Part shown: in pieces, positions 21,046 through 21,366 of the stretch
Layout of the letters: each line of letters begins with the position of its first letter
Position numbering within the stretch: the stretch's first letter is position 1
Origin: an uncultured Agathobaculum sp.
Lineage (GTDB): Bacteria > Bacillota > Clostridia > Oscillospirales > Butyricicoccaceae
Direction of reading: 5' to 3'
Assembly (NCBI GenBank): GCA_934504345.1
Contig: CAKSVR010000036.1
Location: forward strand, 1-21,366
DNA length: 21,366 nucleotides
The notes under the pieces: model-generated
What the model was told of the DNA's origin: nothing
What the model saw: the letters and a program-made list of their open reading frames with translations, nothing else
Databases searched by the model: none
Made by a program: the position numbers and the translations under genes

Positions 21046-21366
21046 TTAACTGTATGGGAAATACCATCGAATCAGCGCTGCCGATACGGCAAAGGCAACC
21101 AAATCGCCGCACAAGGCCGCAAAAACCGCGTATCGTGTCCGTTTGAGCCCTAAGTGTCCGCTGTATACGCTGATAGTGTACAGACTGGTTTCCGAGGCGC
21201 CGAGCATCACCGCTGCCACACGCCCGGCATAGCTGTCCGGCCCGCAGCGCTGCATGATCTCGCTGCCCATGGCAAGCCCGCCTCCTCCGCTGATCGGCTT
21301 GAGCAGCACCAGCGCCGTGCATTCCTCCGGTATGCCCAGCAGCCCAAATGCGGGCGCGAGCACGCC
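21046..21366 (-). CDS. spmB: spore maturation protein B, C-terminal part (cut by the window edge)
   Basis: This is a nucleoside-recognition-domain (Gate) membrane protein of the SpmB type, needed for spore core dehydration in Bacillus. Only the last 106-107 codons are present; the 5' part lies beyond the right edge, so the ATG at 21363 is probably internal. The visible sequence matches SpmB-type proteins: LLGIPEECTALVLLKPISGGGGLA, IMQRCGPDSYAGRVAAVMLGASETSLYTISVY, GLKRTRYAVFAALCGDL, and a C-terminal hydrophobic helix. TAA stop at 21046-21048. It is convergent with hbd, separated by AT-rich sequence and the hbd terminator. An upstream spmA is expected just outside the window. The gene is the main sign that the organism forms, or descends from, spore formers. 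Confidence 0.87.
   Translation of the reverse strand, partial: GVLAPAFGLLGIPEECTALVLLKPISGGGGLAMGSEIMQRCGPDSYAGRVAAVMLGASETSLYTISVYSGHLGLKRTRYAVFAALCGDLVAFAVSAALIRWYFPYS

Overview
The window looks like a chromosomal segment of a spore-forming, anaerobic, butyrate-producing member of the Clostridia. The support is a sporulation gene (spmB) at the right edge, many good AGGAGG-type ribosome binding sites, clostridial-type promoters, and a nearly complete gene set for making crotonyl-CoA and butyrate. The fairly GC-rich coding sequence and the gene content would fit the Oscillospirales (Agathobaculum/Butyricicoccus-like gut bacteria). That placement is an inference from gene content, not from a marker-gene comparison.

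Layout. (1) 1-1100: the rplM-rpsI ribosomal protein operon on the minus strand, with a near-consensus promoter, diverging from (2) 1135-3914: a TtcA-like tRNA thiolation enzyme followed by a LytTR response regulator and a GHKL sensor kinase whose start overlaps the regulator's stop, closed by a terminator. (3) 4046-7920: an envelope cassette of a small lipoprotein, a LemA-family protein, a zinc-ribbon/SHOCT protein and a clostripain-family (C11) lipoprotein protease, closed by a terminator. (4) 8120-9460, minus strand: a butyryl-CoA:acetate CoA-transferase (But-type) with a textbook promoter and a Rex-like operator in its leader. (5) 9752-12167: a three-gene polar amino acid-type ABC importer (binding lipoprotein, permease, ATPase), divergent from the CoA-transferase. 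(6) 12452-17249: a 4-hydroxybutyrate cluster of 4-hydroxybutyrate dehydrogenase, 4-hydroxybutyryl-CoA dehydratase, a tiny cysteine-rich protein and a propionate/acetate CoA-transferase-type enzyme. (7) 17438-20871: thiolase, crotonase and 3-hydroxybutyryl-CoA dehydrogenase. (8) 21046 to the right edge, minus strand: the 3' part of spmB.

How the genes fit together. Two routes converge on crotonyl-CoA. One runs from succinate semialdehyde through 4-hydroxybutyrate and 4-hydroxybutyryl-CoA. The other runs from two acetyl-CoA through acetoacetyl-CoA and 3-hydroxybutyryl-CoA. The But-type CoA-transferase is the expected last step, from butyryl-CoA to butyrate. The linking step, crotonyl-CoA to butyryl-CoA by Bcd-EtfAB, is not in the window, nor are genes that make succinate semialdehyde. 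Sequences resembling the clostridial Rex operator overlap the thiolase promoter and sit just downstream of the But promoter, which suggests NADH/NAD+ control of both ends of the pathway.

The most unusual non-coding feature is the 364-base gap between thiolase and crotonase. It holds nine consecutive hairpins, nearly all perfectly paired and each of different sequence. Most other gaps in the butyrate region also carry strong hairpins without proper U-tracts. No tRNA, rRNA, CRISPR array, insertion sequence or phage gene was seen.
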